A stretch of DNA of 64,000 nucleotides from Planctomyces sp. SH-PL62 (GTDB lineage Bacteria; Planctomycetota; Planctomycetia; Isosphaerales; Isosphaeraceae): contig NZ_CP011273.1 in assembly GCF_001610895.1 (NCBI RefSeq), positions 6,443,103 to 6,507,102 of the forward strand, written 5' to 3'. A program made the translations under genes and the position numbers. The notes beneath the pieces are model-generated. The model searched no databases. It saw only the letters and a program-made list of their open reading frames with translations, and was not told where the DNA came from. Below are positions 1-9,271 of this stretch, in pieces; within the stretch, counting starts at the first letter, position 1; every line of letters starts with the position of its first letter.

Positions 1-570
1 GCCCAGGCCGATGAAGCTGCCGGAGAGCCCGTACCCGGCGATCAGGCTCTTGGCCAGCGGGGCGATGTAGATCGCCGCCGCGCCGTAGCCGCCGACGACC
101 AGGCCCACCACGAGCCCCCGGCGATGCGGCCCGAACCACTTCACCGCGGCCGGGGTCGCCGCCGCATAGCCGAAGCCCATGCCGATCCCCCCCAGCACCC
201 CGAAGCCCAGCAAGAGCCCGAGGTAAGACTTCATCAGCCCCGCCAGGATGCAGCCGGACGCCAGGAACAGGCCCCCCAGCGTCGCGCCGAAGCGGGGGCC
301 GTAGCGGTCCTGGATCCGGCCGCCGGGGATCATCGCGAGCGCGAAGATCATGCCGCAGGCCGCATACGCCGAGGTCGCCTGGGCGTCGGTCAGATACGTC
401 CAACCGGCGTCCAGGCCGGACATCGGCGAGCCCGGCGGGTGGGCCTCGTCGCCCACGAGGTTGGCCTTCCAGATGCTCCACGCGTAGAGGATGCCGAGGC
501 AGAGGTTGACCGCCATCCCGGCGAACGTGACCACCCAGGCCTTCGCCGGGACCTTCGCTGCGCTCTCCAT
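1..570 (-). CDS. MFS transporter, OFA (oxalate/formate antiporter-like) family, N-terminal 190 residues; 3' end beyond window
   Basis: Reading the minus strand from an ATG at 570 gives an uninterrupted frame that runs off the window edge. The protein begins MESAAKVPAKAWVVTFAGMA and shows alternating hydrophobic segments typical of the first five or six helices of a 12-helix MFS carrier. The stretch around residues 125-150 (GIGMGFGYAAATPAAVKWFG followed by a basic RRG loop) is the pattern seen in OFA carriers, which exchange small carboxylates such as oxalate and formate. The substrate cannot be told from this half. It is transcribed divergently from the serine hydrolase gene, and a perfect palindrome lies between them. 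The OFA assignment is by motif; membership in MFS is secure. Confidence 0.85.
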   Translation of the reverse strand, partial: MESAAKVPAKAWVVTFAGMAVNLCLGILYAWSIWKANLVGDEAHPPGSPMSGLDAGWTYLTDAQATSAYAACGMIFALAMIPGGRIQDRYGPRFGATLGGLFLASGCILAGLMKSYLGLLLGFGVLGGIGMGFGYAAATPAAVKWFGPHRRGLVVGLVVGGYGAAAIYIAPLAKSLIAGYGLSGSFIGLG

Positions 571-669
571 TTCGACGACGCTCCCCTCGACTTGACGACC
601 GAAAAGAGTCGCAGCATAGCCGGGCGGGTCGGCCGATGCAAAAGCCCCGGCCCCGCGGCGTCGCTTTGC

Positions 670-689
670 GGGCCGACGGCCGTCGGCCC
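670..689. promoter_or_regulatory. Perfect 20-bp palindrome between divergent genes
   Basis: GGGCCGACGGCCGTCGGCCC is its own reverse complement and sits in the 197-base gap between the divergent MFS transporter and serine hydrolase genes. A smaller hairpin, CCGGG-ATTA-CCCGG, follows at 718-731. The position suits an operator for a dimeric regulator. A GC-rich hairpin acting on transcript ends is also possible, and no regulator gene is adjacent. Confidence 0.35.
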
Positions 690-767
690 AATATCCCGGA
701 CTGCGGCCCGAATAAAGCCGGGATTACCCGGCCCCCCCACCCCGGCAGATAAGGAAGGGACCTCGCG

Positions 768-2186
768 ATGAGATTCATGACCGCCGCCATCCTCCTCGGC
801 GTCGCCGCCGCCGTCGCGCCCGCGGCGCGGGCGCAGGACCCGGCGCCGCCCCCGTCCGCGGCCGAGATCGACGCCTACATCGAGAAGGCGATGCGGGACC
901 GCCACGTCCCCGGCCTCTCGGCGGCGGTCGTCCGCGACGGCCAGGTGGTGCTGGCCAAGGGCTACGGCCTGGCGGACGTGGAGCAGAACGTCCCGGCCAC
1001 GGTCGACACGGTCTACCAGCTCGCTTCCGTGACCAAGACGTTCACCTCGGCCGCGGTCATGCTGCTGGTGCGCGAGGGGAAGCTCGCGCTCGACGACAAG
1101 ATCAACGACCGCCTGCCGGACCTGCCGGCCGTCTGGAAGGACGTGACCGTCCGCCATCTGCTGAATCACACCTCCGGGATCAAAAGCTACACCTCCGTCC
1201 CGGACTTCCAGAAGTCGCCCTGGAAGGACTATGCGCACCGCGAGCTGCTCGACCTGGTCGCGAAGGAGCCCCTGGAATTCGCGCCCGGCGAGAAGTTCGA
1301 GTACTCCAACACGGGCTACTACCTGCTCGGCATGCTCATCGAGAAGGCCTCCGGCGAGCCGTACGGGCGATTCACGGCGGCGCGCGTGTTCGAGCCGCTC
1401 GGCATGTCGCGGACGCGGCTCAACGACCTCCAGGCGATCATCCCGGGCCGCGCGCGGGGATACCGCTGGGACCGCAAGGAGCTGGAGAACGTCGCGCCCG
1501 TCAGCCCGACCCAGCCGTTCGCGGCGGGCGCGCTCGTCTCCAGCGTCTCCGACCTGATCAAGTGGGACGCGGCTCTCGCGGAGCATGAGTTGCTGGACGA
1601 GGCGACCCTCGGATCGATGTGGACGCCCACGCGGCTCAACGGCGGGGGCGAGTCGGGCTACGGCTTCGGCTGGGAAGTCTCGAAGGTGAACGGCCGACCG
1701 ATGGTCGCCCACGGCGGCGGCATCCCGGGCTTCTCCACCCAGCTCTCGCGATTCCCGGACGACCGCCTGACCGTGATCGTCCTGACGAACGCCGAGGGGG
1801 GCCACGCCGGCGCCCTGGCCCGAGGGATCGCCGGCCGGTTCGCGCCGGGGCTCGCGCCGAAGCCCGAGGAGCCGATCACCGACGAGGACGAGGCGACCTC
1901 CCGGCGGCTTCGCGGGATGATGGAAGGGGCGACGAAGGGCGAGTTCGACCCCGACCTGTTCACGGCCGAGGCCAACGAGCGGCTCGTCCCGCGCATCAAG
2001 GACGACAAGGAACGCCTGGCGTCGTTCGGGGCCCTGAAATCGTTCGAACTCCTGGAGCGCAAGGCCGACGACGAAGGGACCCGCCTCCGCTACCGGGCGG
2101 TCTTCGAAAGCCAGCGGCTCAAGGTCTCGTTCATGCTCGACAAGGAGGGCAAGATCCGGGGCGCGGGGATCCAGCCCGAGGATTGA
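768..2186 (+). CDS. Exported serine hydrolase, beta-lactamase class C / penicillin-binding-protein-like family
   Basis: A 472-residue protein with a signal peptide (hydrophobic residues 4-22, Ala-X-Ala cleavage near AARAQD). The three active-site motifs of the class C/DD-peptidase/esterase (S12) fold are present in order: S-V-T-K at 87-90 with the nucleophile Ser87, Y-S-N at 179-181, and H-G-G at 315-317. The last motif replaces the KTG of true beta-lactamases and is usual in esterase and D-aminopeptidase relatives. A C-terminal extension of roughly 100 residues, often seen as a lipocalin-like domain in this family, follows. The start has a strong ribosome-binding site (AAGGAAGGG, 751-759). 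The enzyme acts outside the cytoplasm; the substrate (peptidoglycan peptides, esters or D-peptides) is unknown. Antibiotic resistance should not be inferred. Confidence 0.87.
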   Translation: MRFMTAAILLGVAAAVAPAARAQDPAPPPSAAEIDAYIEKAMRDRHVPGLSAAVVRDGQVVLAKGYGLADVEQNVPATVDTVYQLASVTKTFTSAAVMLLVREGKLALDDKINDRLPDLPAVWKDVTVRHLLNHTSGIKSYTSVPDFQKSPWKDYAHRELLDLVAKEPLEFAPGEKFEYSNTGYYLLGMLIEKASGEPYGRFTAARVFEPLGMSRTRLNDLQAIIPGRARGYRWDRKELENVAPVSPTQPFAAGALVSSVSDLIKWDAALAEHELLDEATLGSMWTPTRLNGGGESGYGFGWEVSKVNGRPMVAHGGGIPGFSTQLSRFPDDRLTVIVLTNAEGGHAGALARGIAGRFAPGLAPKPEEPITDEDEATSRRLRGMMEGATKGEFDPDLFTAEANERLVPRIKDDKERLASFGALKSFELLERKADDEGTRLRYRAVFESQRLKVSFMLDKEGKIRGAGIQPED

Positions 2187-2205
2187 GGCCGGCCCTCCGG
2201 AGAGA

Positions 2206-2228
2206 CGCCCGCTTGAGGGAGGCGGGCG
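2206..2228 (+). terminator. GC-rich hairpin after the serine hydrolase gene
   Basis: CGCCCGC and GCGGGCG pair over a 9-base loop 20 bases after the stop codon. There is no T tract, so a terminator role is only probable. Confidence 0.35.
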
Positions 2229-2371
2229 GAGTGCTTATGATCGTTCGCGGTGCGAGGGTTCGAGAGTTCGCGGCGTACGACTCGGTTCGTGCGGGCGCGG
2301 CCCCGGAATTTCGATTCGACGGGAAGCACGCGAGGCAGCCCGGGTTCATCCGTGCGCGGAGACGGCAGACG

Positions 2372-3877
2372 ATGGCGAAGACGACGGATTACCTGGCGCT
2401 GGACCTGGGCGCCGAGAGCGGACGTGGGATGCTGGGGCGGTTCGACGGCGACCGCCTGGGGCTGGAGGAGATCCACCGTTTCCCCAACGGCCCCGTGCGG
2501 ATGCTCGACACCCTCTACTGGGACCTCCCCCGCCTTTTCGACGAGATGAAGGACGCGATCCGCAAGACGGCCGCGTCGAAGGCCTCGCTCGACGCCATCG
2601 GCGTCGACACCTGGGGCGTCGACTTCGCCCTGATCGGCCGCAACGACACCCTGCTGGGCAACCCGGTCCACTACCGCGACCCCCGCACCGACGGCATGCT
2701 CGACCTGGCCTTCTCCAAGATCGCCAGGGAGCGGATCTACGAGATCACCGGCCTCCAGTTCCTGCCGTTCAACACCGTCTATCAGCTCCTGGCGCTCAAG
2801 GCGGCCGGCTCGCCCCTGCTGGACGTGGCCGAGACGATGCTGATGGTGCCCGACGTCCTGGGCTGGCTCCTCACCGGCGAACGCGCCGCCGAGCGCACCG
2901 ACTCGTCGACGACCCAGCTCCTCGACCCCCGCACCGGCGAGTGGTCGGACGAGATCTGCACGGCGCTGGGGCTCTCGCGGTCGATCCTGCCGAACCTGAT
3001 CGACCCCGGCAGCGAGCTGGGGATGCTGCGGGCCTCGGTGGCCGAGGAAGTCGGCCTGGCGAAGCCGGTCACCGTGATCGCCCCGCCGACGCACGACACC
3101 GCCAGCGCCGTCGTCGCCGTGCCGACCGCCAGCGCGACCGTCGGGACCGACTCGCCCCCGGACTGGTGCTACCTCAGCTCCGGCACCTGGTCGCTCCTGG
3201 GCGTCGAGGTCCCCCGGCCCGTCATCAACGAAGAAACCTATCGCTACAACTTCACCAACGAGGGGGGCGTCCTGGGGACGACCCGGCTCCTCAAGAACAT
3301 CATGGGCCTCTGGCTCGTGCAGGAGTCCCGGCGCACCTGGGCGCGGGCCGGCAACGAGATGAGCTACGAACAGCTCATGGCGATGGCCATGTCGTCCACG
3401 CCGTTCGGCCCCCTGATCGACCCCGACGACCCGTCGTTCCTCTCCCACGGCGACATGCCGTCGCGGATCGTCGACTTCTGCCGGAAGACCGGCCAGGCGG
3501 CCCCGGAGTCCGAGGGCGCCCTGATCCGCACCTGCCTGGAAAGCCTGGCGCTGAAGTACCGCTGGACGATCGAGCGGCTGGAGGCGATCTGCAAGACGCG
3601 GATCAAGACCATCCACATCGTCGGCGGCGGCTCCAAGAACACGCTCCTCTGCCAGTTCGCCGCCGACGCCTGCGGCCGTCCCGTCCACGCCGGCCCCGTC
3701 GAGGCCACCGCCATCGGCAACATCCTCATGCAGGCCCTGGGCCGCAAACGCATCGGCTCGCTCCAGGAGCTCCGCGCCATCGTCGCCCGCTCCTTCCCCG
3801 TCACCGTCTACGAGCCCCGCAACACCCGGGCCTGGGACGACGCCGACGGCCGGTTCCAGGAACTGGTCAAGTCCTGA
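2372..3877 (+). CDS. rhaB: Rhamnulokinase (FGGY carbohydrate kinase)
   Basis: A 501-residue FGGY-family kinase. The N-terminal phosphate-1 motif reads LALDLGAESGRGMLG (residues 8-22), the form typical of rhamnulokinase. Further family blocks are the VDTWGVDFAL segment near residue 85, HDTASAVVAVP near 240 and the C-terminal GGGSKNTLLCQFAADA block with VEATAIGN. Length matches the family (about 480-500). The enzyme phosphorylates L-rhamnulose at O-1 in L-rhamnose catabolism. The frame stays open far upstream, but the ATG at 2372 is chosen because it follows a purine-rich GGAGA and begins the conserved domain. No isomerase or aldolase gene lies beside it. An alpha-L-rhamnosidase gene lies 24 kb away. 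Xylulokinase or fuculokinase are less likely alternatives. Confidence 0.9.
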   Translation: MAKTTDYLALDLGAESGRGMLGRFDGDRLGLEEIHRFPNGPVRMLDTLYWDLPRLFDEMKDAIRKTAASKASLDAIGVDTWGVDFALIGRNDTLLGNPVHYRDPRTDGMLDLAFSKIARERIYEITGLQFLPFNTVYQLLALKAAGSPLLDVAETMLMVPDVLGWLLTGERAAERTDSSTTQLLDPRTGEWSDEICTALGLSRSILPNLIDPGSELGMLRASVAEEVGLAKPVTVIAPPTHDTASAVVAVPTASATVGTDSPPDWCYLSSGTWSLLGVEVPRPVINEETYRYNFTNEGGVLGTTRLLKNIMGLWLVQESRRTWARAGNEMSYEQLMAMAMSSTPFGPLIDPDDPSFLSHGDMPSRIVDFCRKTGQAAPESEGALIRTCLESLALKYRWTIERLEAICKTRIKTIHIVGGGSKNTLLCQFAADACGRPVHAGPVEATAIGNILMQALGRKRIGSLQELRAIVARSFPVTVYEPRNTRAWDDADGRFQELVKS

Positions 3878-4036
3878 CGGACCGACGATAGCCGTCGCGA
3901 GGGGGGAAGGCATTTGGGCGGCGGCCTATCGGGCTCGCCGCCCCGCCGGCCCGGCTTGACACTCCGACGGCGATCCCGGATCATCTCGACCTCGCGTGAA
4001 GGAATGCGCAAGCTGTTGAGGTGAGGGGGCTTTGGG

Positions 4037-5581
4037 ATGACGACGAACCCCGACGGCCATCGCCGGCCGGTCGCGGCGTGGGCCTGGATCGTCGGACTCG
4101 GCCTGCTGGCGCTGGGGCCCGGCCTGGGGTCGGGGTCGCGGCTTTCGTACCATGAGGGCTTCGTGGCCCAGGGGGGTCGCGAGATCCTGGCGTCGGGCGA
4201 TTGGTCGGCGCCCACGATCGGCGGCGCGCCCTGGCTGGAGAAGCCGCCGCTGCCGTTCTGGCTGGTCGCCGCCGCCGGCGCGGTCGCCGGTCGGGTCTCG
4301 CCGCTGGCGGCGCGGTCGCCGTCGGCCCTGGCCGCGATCGGGCTGGCCCTGGGCGTGGCGTTCCTCGCCCGGCGTCGGTTCGGCGACCGGATCGGGCTCC
4401 TGGCGGGCGCCGTGCAGGCCACCACGGCCTGGGCCGTGCTCCGGGGACGGCTCGCGGAAGCCGACGTCACGCTCGCCTGCCTGTTCGTCTGGACGATGGT
4501 CGCGTTCGACCGGCTCCGAGAGACCGAGGACCAGGCCGGCGACGAATCCGACCCGCGGCGACGGGCGGCCTGGCGCTGGGCGTTCTTCGCGCTCCTGGGC
4601 GCGACCTCGCTGGTCAAGGGGATCGGTTTCGGCGCGGCCCTGATCGCGGCGGCGGCGGTCGGGACGTTGCTCTGGGACCGTCGCCCCGGCTGCTGGCGAC
4701 GGTTCGCGTTCCCCGCCGGATGGCTCGTCGCGGGGGTCCTGACCCTGGCCTGGCCGCTTTTGATGGTCTGGAAGCATGGGGACGGGGCGGCCTCGCTCTG
4801 GCTGATGCACGTCGCCGACCGCCTGGGGCCGAGGACCGGGCATGGCGCCTTCGCGGGCGAAGGGCCGGGCCAGTACGCGCTGGACCTGCTCGTCCAGGGG
4901 CTCCCCTGGACCCCGTTCGCGCTCCTCGGCGCGTGGCGGTCGCTGGCGAGGGGCTCGGCCGGCGACCGGCTCCTGGTCTGCTGGGGGGTCTTGCCGTTGC
5001 TGATGGTCTCGATCCCCTCCGCGCGCAACGGCCATTATGCGATCTACGCCCTGATCCCCTGGTCGATCTGGGCGGCGACGGCCCTGGAGGCGATGGGCGA
5101 GCGACTGGTCGGCATGGGGCGTCCTCCCGCGCGGGTGCGTCGGCTGGGATTCGCGACGTTCGGCCTGCTGGCGATGAGTTTCGGCGTGGGCTTCGGCCTG
5201 GTCGCCCCGAAGCTGGAGAGCCGGGGGGTGGAACCAGCATTCTACGAGCGAGTCGCCGCGCTGGTGGGACGGGACGAGCCGCTCGTGCTGTTCTACGACG
5301 ACTGGGATCGCGAGCCCTATCCGACCCCGTTCGGCCCGATCCCCCACGATCTCGCGGTACGGCTGTACTATCTCGACCGTCCGGCGATCTGGCTCCTGGA
5401 CGAGCCGTCGAGCCCGATCGCGCCGGCCGACTCGGTGGCCGTGATCGGCCGCGATCGCGACCTCCCCGCACTGGCCGAGGCCGGCGACGTCGACCTCGTC
5501 GCCCAGGGCCCCTCCGCGCGCTGGGATCGCACCTATCGCCTGTTCCGCCTGAGGCCCGAGCGGCGGGCCTCCGGAGGATAG
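4037..5581 (+). CDS. Glycosyltransferase family 39 / ArnT-like integral membrane protein
   Basis: A 514-residue protein with about ten to twelve hydrophobic segments in the first 380 residues and a soluble C-terminal domain. After the first helix comes YHEGFVAQGGREILASGDW, then GGAPWLEKPPLPFW. This matches the first periplasmic loop of ArnT/PMT-type (GT-C fold) enzymes, which move a sugar from a polyprenyl phosphate donor to lipid A, protein or glycolipid. The usual DE/RYAE acidic pair appears here as H-E. The acceptor cannot be predicted. It follows rhamnulokinase by 159 bases and is not clearly in one operon with it. Confidence 0.82.
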   Translation: MTTNPDGHRRPVAAWAWIVGLGLLALGPGLGSGSRLSYHEGFVAQGGREILASGDWSAPTIGGAPWLEKPPLPFWLVAAAGAVAGRVSPLAARSPSALAAIGLALGVAFLARRRFGDRIGLLAGAVQATTAWAVLRGRLAEADVTLACLFVWTMVAFDRLRETEDQAGDESDPRRRAAWRWAFFALLGATSLVKGIGFGAALIAAAAVGTLLWDRRPGCWRRFAFPAGWLVAGVLTLAWPLLMVWKHGDGAASLWLMHVADRLGPRTGHGAFAGEGPGQYALDLLVQGLPWTPFALLGAWRSLARGSAGDRLLVCWGVLPLLMVSIPSARNGHYAIYALIPWSIWAATALEAMGERLVGMGRPPARVRRLGFATFGLLAMSFGVGFGLVAPKLESRGVEPAFYERVAALVGRDEPLVLFYDDWDREPYPTPFGPIPHDLAVRLYYLDRPAIWLLDEPSSPIAPADSVAVIGRDRDLPALAEAGDVDLVAQGPSARWDRTYRLFRLRPERRASGG

Positions 5582-5603
5582 GAGAGTTCGGGTCGCGTCG
5601 GGC

Positions 5604-6758
5604 TCAGCGCGAGATCCAGGCGACGGCGGCGGCGACGTGGGTGACGGCCTGGTCGATCTCGTCCTCGGTGGTGAAGGCGCCCAGGCTGAAGCGGACGGAG
5701 GAGCGCAGGCAGTCGTCGGGGACGCCCATCGCGACGAGCGTCGGCGAGGGCTGCGTGGAGCCGCTGGCGCAGGCCGAGCCGAGCGAGACGGCCACGCCGG
5801 CCAGGTCGAGCTGCATCAGGAGCGCGTCGCCGTCGACGCCCAGGAAGCCCAGGTTGAACGTCTGGGGGAGCCGCCGCGAGGGGTCGGCGGGACCGTTGGG
5901 GATGATCCGGTCGGGTCCGATGGCGGCGCGGAGGCCGTCGACCAGCCGGCGGCCGAGGCGGCGCCAGGTGGCCGTCCGGGCCTGGTGCTCGCGCCGCCAG
6001 AGGTCCAGGGCGGTCGCGAATCCCACGGCGAGCGCGACGGGGATCGTCCCCGGCCGCCGCCCGCGCTGCTGCCCGCCGCCGTAGAGGCGGGGCGTGAGCC
6101 GCACGCCCCGGCGCACCAAGAGCACGCCCGAGCCGGCCGGGCCGTGGAACTTGTGGCCGCTGGCGGCCAGCGTGTCGACCCCCAGCGCGGCGAAGTCCAC
6201 CGGGATCTTGCCGACGGCCTGCACGGCGTCGGTGTGGATCGGCACCCCCCGCGCGGCGGCCAGGTCGGCCAGCTTCGCCACCGGCTGGATCGTCCCGGTC
6301 TCGTTGTTGGCGAGCATCAACGTCGCCAGCCGGGTCCGCTCGTAGAACAGGCCCGCCATCCGATCGACGTCGACGGTCCCCTCGAAATCCACCGGCCCGA
6401 CGTCGGCGACGAACCCACGGGCCTCCAGGTGGGCGACGAACTCGTTGACCGACGGGTGCTCGATCGGCGAGGTCGCGATCCGCCCCGGCTGCGACGACTC
6501 GTCGACCGCCAGGCCGTAGATCGCCAGGTTGTTCGACTCGGTCCCCCCCGACGTGAAGACGACCTCGTCGGGCCGCGACCCGAGGATCTCGGCGACGAGT
6601 TCCGTCGCCTCCTCGAACCCCCGCCGGGCGCGCCTCCCCGCCGAGTGGCGGCTCTCGACGTTGCCGGCGACCAGGAAGAACGGCCGCATCGCCTCCAGGA
6701 CCCGGGGGTCGAGCGCCGTCGTCGCGTTGTTGTCCAGGTAGATCGTCGTGGCGTTCAT
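5604..6758 (-). CDS. Cysteine desulfurase (NifS/IscS class I family)
   Basis: A 384-residue PLP-dependent aminotransferase-fold protein. Landmarks are IYLDNNATTALDPRV at the N terminus, the TSGGTESNN phosphate-binding turn, ANNETGTIQPV, IHTDAVQAVGK, the PLP lysine in SGHKFHGPAG (Lys203) and the persulfide cysteine in SLGSACASG (Cys330). It releases sulfur from L-cysteine as enzyme-bound persulfide for Fe-S clusters, thiolated tRNA or other acceptors. The segment GGGQQRGRRPGT differs slightly from the usual ERGRRSGT. No iscU or tRNA-thiolation gene is adjacent. The small membrane protein gene at 6807-7154 lies just upstream on the same strand (48 bases apart) and may be co-transcribed. Confidence 0.93.
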   Translation of the reverse strand: MNATTIYLDNNATTALDPRVLEAMRPFFLVAGNVESRHSAGRRARRGFEEATELVAEILGSRPDEVVFTSGGTESNNLAIYGLAVDESSQPGRIATSPIEHPSVNEFVAHLEARGFVADVGPVDFEGTVDVDRMAGLFYERTRLATLMLANNETGTIQPVAKLADLAAARGVPIHTDAVQAVGKIPVDFAALGVDTLAASGHKFHGPAGSGVLLVRRGVRLTPRLYGGGQQRGRRPGTIPVALAVGFATALDLWRREHQARTATWRRLGRRLVDGLRAAIGPDRIIPNGPADPSRRLPQTFNLGFLGVDGDALLMQLDLAGVAVSLGSACASGSTQPSPTLVAMGVPDDCLRSSVRFSLGAFTTEDEIDQAVTHVAAAVAWISR

Positions 6759-6806
6759 GGAAGTGCCGAGGGAGACTTCAGGAGGCCGGGGGCGTCATAT
6801 CGGATT

Positions 6807-7154
6807 CTACCCCAGGCACCGCAGGGTCAACAGCAGGCCGACCAGGAAGATCGGAATCCCGATCAGGTAGAACGGACCGGCGCCCAGGGCCATGCCCACG
6901 ACCATCAGCGCGAAGCCGACGATCACCCCCGTCAGCCGCCCCAGCAGCGACATCACCCCGAAGACGAGGCGGAAGGGGAACGCGACGATCGACCAGGCCG
7001 TCCCGAACAGGAAGCCGATCGCCGCCGTCACGGACCCGGAAACGCCCCGCGCCGGGATCTCGGCGCGCCTCGCCCCCGACCACGCGCCGGCCGAATGCGA
7101 CGGCCGGAACGTCCCGGGCCTCGGGCGCGATCGGTAGGACTGGGCTTGCTTCAT
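6807..7154 (-). CDS. Small membrane protein, function unknown
   Basis: A 115-residue protein with a basic, Arg/Ser-rich N-terminal 45 residues and two or three hydrophobic helices (about 42-65 and 70-113, Gly/Leu/Val-rich). No catalytic motif is visible. It lies 48 bases upstream of the cysteine desulfurase gene on the same strand and is divergent from the gene at 7447. The ATG at 7154 is the first start. A later start, skipping the basic leader, cannot be excluded. Confidence 0.55.
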   Translation of the reverse strand: MKQAQSYRSRPRPGTFRPSHSAGAWSGARRAEIPARGVSGSVTAAIGFLFGTAWSIVAFPFRLVFGVMSLLGRLTGVIVGFALMVVGMALGAGPFYLIGIPIFLVGLLLTLRCLG

Positions 7155-7446
7155 GAGCGCGACTCGGTTAAATACGGCCCGTTTCCGGGCCAGGGTCGAA
7201 CCGACGGCTCGGCGTCAATTCACACATGCACGGCGGTGGGCGAGAGAGGTCGGCGGGAACGCCGCCTCCACGCCCAGTATCGACGCGGGACGCCGAGAGC
7301 CATCAGGGATCGGCGTAATCTCTTCGCGTCGTTGCCTGAATTATTGCGGACGACTGGGATTTGACAAGGCGGCCCGCGCGGGCGTGAGGGTCGACGGGAC
7401 GTCGGCCCGCGGGCGCGAGCGACGGGCGGGGCAGGGAGGCCGAGTC

Positions 7447-8244
7447 GTGCGTCAAGCGTTGCTGGTGATCGTGCTCGTGGGGGCGGCTTTCGGCGGCGGG
7501 GCGCTGGTGAGCGGCCCCGGTTTCCGCTGGGCCCAGGAGCACCTCCTGGACTACATGGGCTTGCAGGACGGCGGCGAGATCGACGCGCTGGACCTGGCCC
7601 CGACGGCCGACGCCGCGAAGCCCTCCCCCTCCGAGCCGCTCGTCGGGACCGCCGCCGTCGCCGCCGCCAAACCGGCCGAGCCGCCCCCGCCGACGCCGAC
7701 CCCCGCGCCGGCCCCCGAACCCACACCCACCGAGCCGTTCGCCGAAACCCAGGCGTCCGGGACGCCCCCGCCCGCTTCCGCCCCCGCCCCCGATCCGGCG
7801 AAGCCCGAACCGCCGGCCTTGCTGGGGGCGTTGACGTCGATCCTCTCCCCCCAGTCCCCCGCCCCCGGGTCCGCGCCCGCCGGCTCGACCCGCCCCGCGC
7901 CCGAGAGTCCGACGCCCGCCCCGCTCGACGCCGGCGTCGCCCCGGCGGCCCTCGCGGCACCCGAGGCGGCCCAGATTCCGGCCCCCGCCCCGACCGCCGG
8001 GACGGGGGGCGACTGGGGCGAGGTCCGCCGCAAGCTGACGGCGGCCGGCGTGACCCGGTACACCATCGAGGGAGAGCCCGGCGGCCGGGTCGTCTTCGCC
8101 TGCCTCATCCCCGTCGCCGGCAAGCAGGCCGTCTCGCAACGATTCGAGGCCGAGGGGGCCGACGAGTTCCAGGCCGCCCAGGCGGTGTTGAAAAGAATCA
8201 ACCTCTGGCGCGCGTCCCATCCGGCGTCGTCCGAATCCCCCTGA
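7447..8244 (+). CDS. Membrane-anchored Pro/Ala-rich protein with small C-terminal domain
   Basis: A GTG start at 7447, preceded by GGGAGG, gives 265 residues. Residues 2-22 form a single hydrophobic helix (RQALLVIVLVGAAFGGGALV). A long linker rich in Pro and Ala follows (about 40-180), and then a compact domain of about 75 residues (GDWGEVRRKLTAAGVTRYTIEG to the end) with a mix of strands and helices. This is the layout of a periplasm-facing tethered domain. I do not recognise the C-terminal family. In-frame starts further upstream would only add non-conserved, Arg-rich sequence. Confidence 0.7.
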   Translation: MRQALLVIVLVGAAFGGGALVSGPGFRWAQEHLLDYMGLQDGGEIDALDLAPTADAAKPSPSEPLVGTAAVAAAKPAEPPPPTPTPAPAPEPTPTEPFAETQASGTPPPASAPAPDPAKPEPPALLGALTSILSPQSPAPGSAPAGSTRPAPESPTPAPLDAGVAPAALAAPEAAQIPAPAPTAGTGGDWGEVRRKLTAAGVTRYTIEGEPGGRVVFACLIPVAGKQAVSQRFEAEGADEFQAAQAVLKRINLWRASHPASSESP

Positions 8245-8291
8245 TTTCCGGAAGGAGGGGAGGCGGACGGGCCGGAGATGGACCGCGCCCG

Positions 8292-8297
8292 TATAAT
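8292..8297 (+). promoter_or_regulatory. Possible -10 element (TATAAT) upstream of the 8427 gene
   Basis: A perfect TATAAT hexamer is striking in DNA this GC-rich and lies 130 bases before the start at 8427. No convincing -35 box is seen 16-18 bases upstream, so this is tentative. Confidence 0.25.
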
Positions 8298-8426
8298 CGA
8301 ATCGGTGAAGAATCTGGTAAGATCGACGCCGCGGGAACGTCGGCGTCGTCCGATAAGAGAATGTCGCCGCTCGCGATGCGAGGGCGAGACGAAGTCGACC
8401 GAAGGTCGGAAAGGTCCGGGCCGTCC

Positions 8427-8918
8427 ATGGCCGAGGGTGCATCGCCGCGTTTCCTGCTGATCGTGACGGGCAGTACACTCCGGGCCGAGGAGATGGACCG
8501 GCCGCTGGCGTACTACCTGAAGCAGCGCGTCGAGGAGGCGCTCGCCGAGTCCCCGGACGAGGACCTGGCCGACTTCGAGGTCCACGTCGTCGCCGATTTC
8601 CGCTGGCTCCATGACGACGCGCTCCAGTCCATGGCGACGATCTCGCTGGGGGGGCCGGGCGTCAACGAGCTGGCCCGTCGATGGTTGGAGGAGGTGCCCG
8701 TCGCCCTGGCGGTGAACGAGCGCTACTTCATCCAACTGGACCCCGAGCTGGCCGAAGCCCACGCCAGCGTCTGGGGCATGGACAACGCCACGACCCAGAT
8801 CGCGGTCTCGGTGTTCCTGGACCGGTTCCTCCCACGGTTCCTGGAACGTTGTGCGACGATCCCCCCGACCCCCCTCGACCTCGACGACGACGAGGATTCG
8901 GAATCCGAAGACGACTGA
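8427..8918 (+). CDS. Conserved-looking cytoplasmic protein of unknown function
   Basis: A 163-residue protein starting MAEGASPRFLLIVTGSTLRA. It has an N-terminal hydrophobic strand, a helix, then a second strand (FEVHVVADFRWL), a regular alpha/beta alternation, and a very acidic tail (LDLDDDEDSESEDD). The pattern suggests a small Rossmann-like domain, but no binding motif is clear and I cannot assign a family. The region upstream of 8427 in the same frame is Arg-rich and unlikely to be translated. Confidence 0.6.
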   Translation: MAEGASPRFLLIVTGSTLRAEEMDRPLAYYLKQRVEEALAESPDEDLADFEVHVVADFRWLHDDALQSMATISLGGPGVNELARRWLEEVPVALAVNERYFIQLDPELAEAHASVWGMDNATTQIAVSVFLDRFLPRFLERCATIPPTPLDLDDDEDSESEDD

Positions 8919-9271
8919 CGCTTCGGATCGGGCCGGCTCGGATCGACCTGACGGCTCGGCGACCCCCCCGGGGCCCGCCCTCTCCGCTTGCCACCTCTCG
9001 CGCCGCCTCCCCTCTCTCGCCGGCGCGCGCCTTGCGAATGGAATCGCTTTCGGCGCGACTTGATCGCCTTGGTCGCGAACCTCGTACGAATTCGACGGTC
9101 GGATTAAAGGGTTCCCTCAATGGAGACGCCCGGACGTCGCGGCGGCCTCGCGCCCGGAAGGCGCGGGCGGCCCGTCGCCGCTCCGGGCTCGGCGCGGGGG
9201 CTGTCGTAGAGCAGACGCGCGCCAAGGACGGCGGACGGTTCGTTCCAATCCCAGGGAAGGACGGGTGGATC
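8919..9271. other. Intergenic, no feature recognised
   Basis: 353 bases between two plus-strand genes. Frames here are shadows with Arg/Pro-rich translations. I see no promoter, hairpin or repeat that I would defend. Confidence 0.4.

Noticed and set aside
8919..9271. Possible small genes in the 8.9-9.3 kb gap
   Set aside because: Candidate frames are Arg/Pro-rich with no ribosome-binding site or domain.
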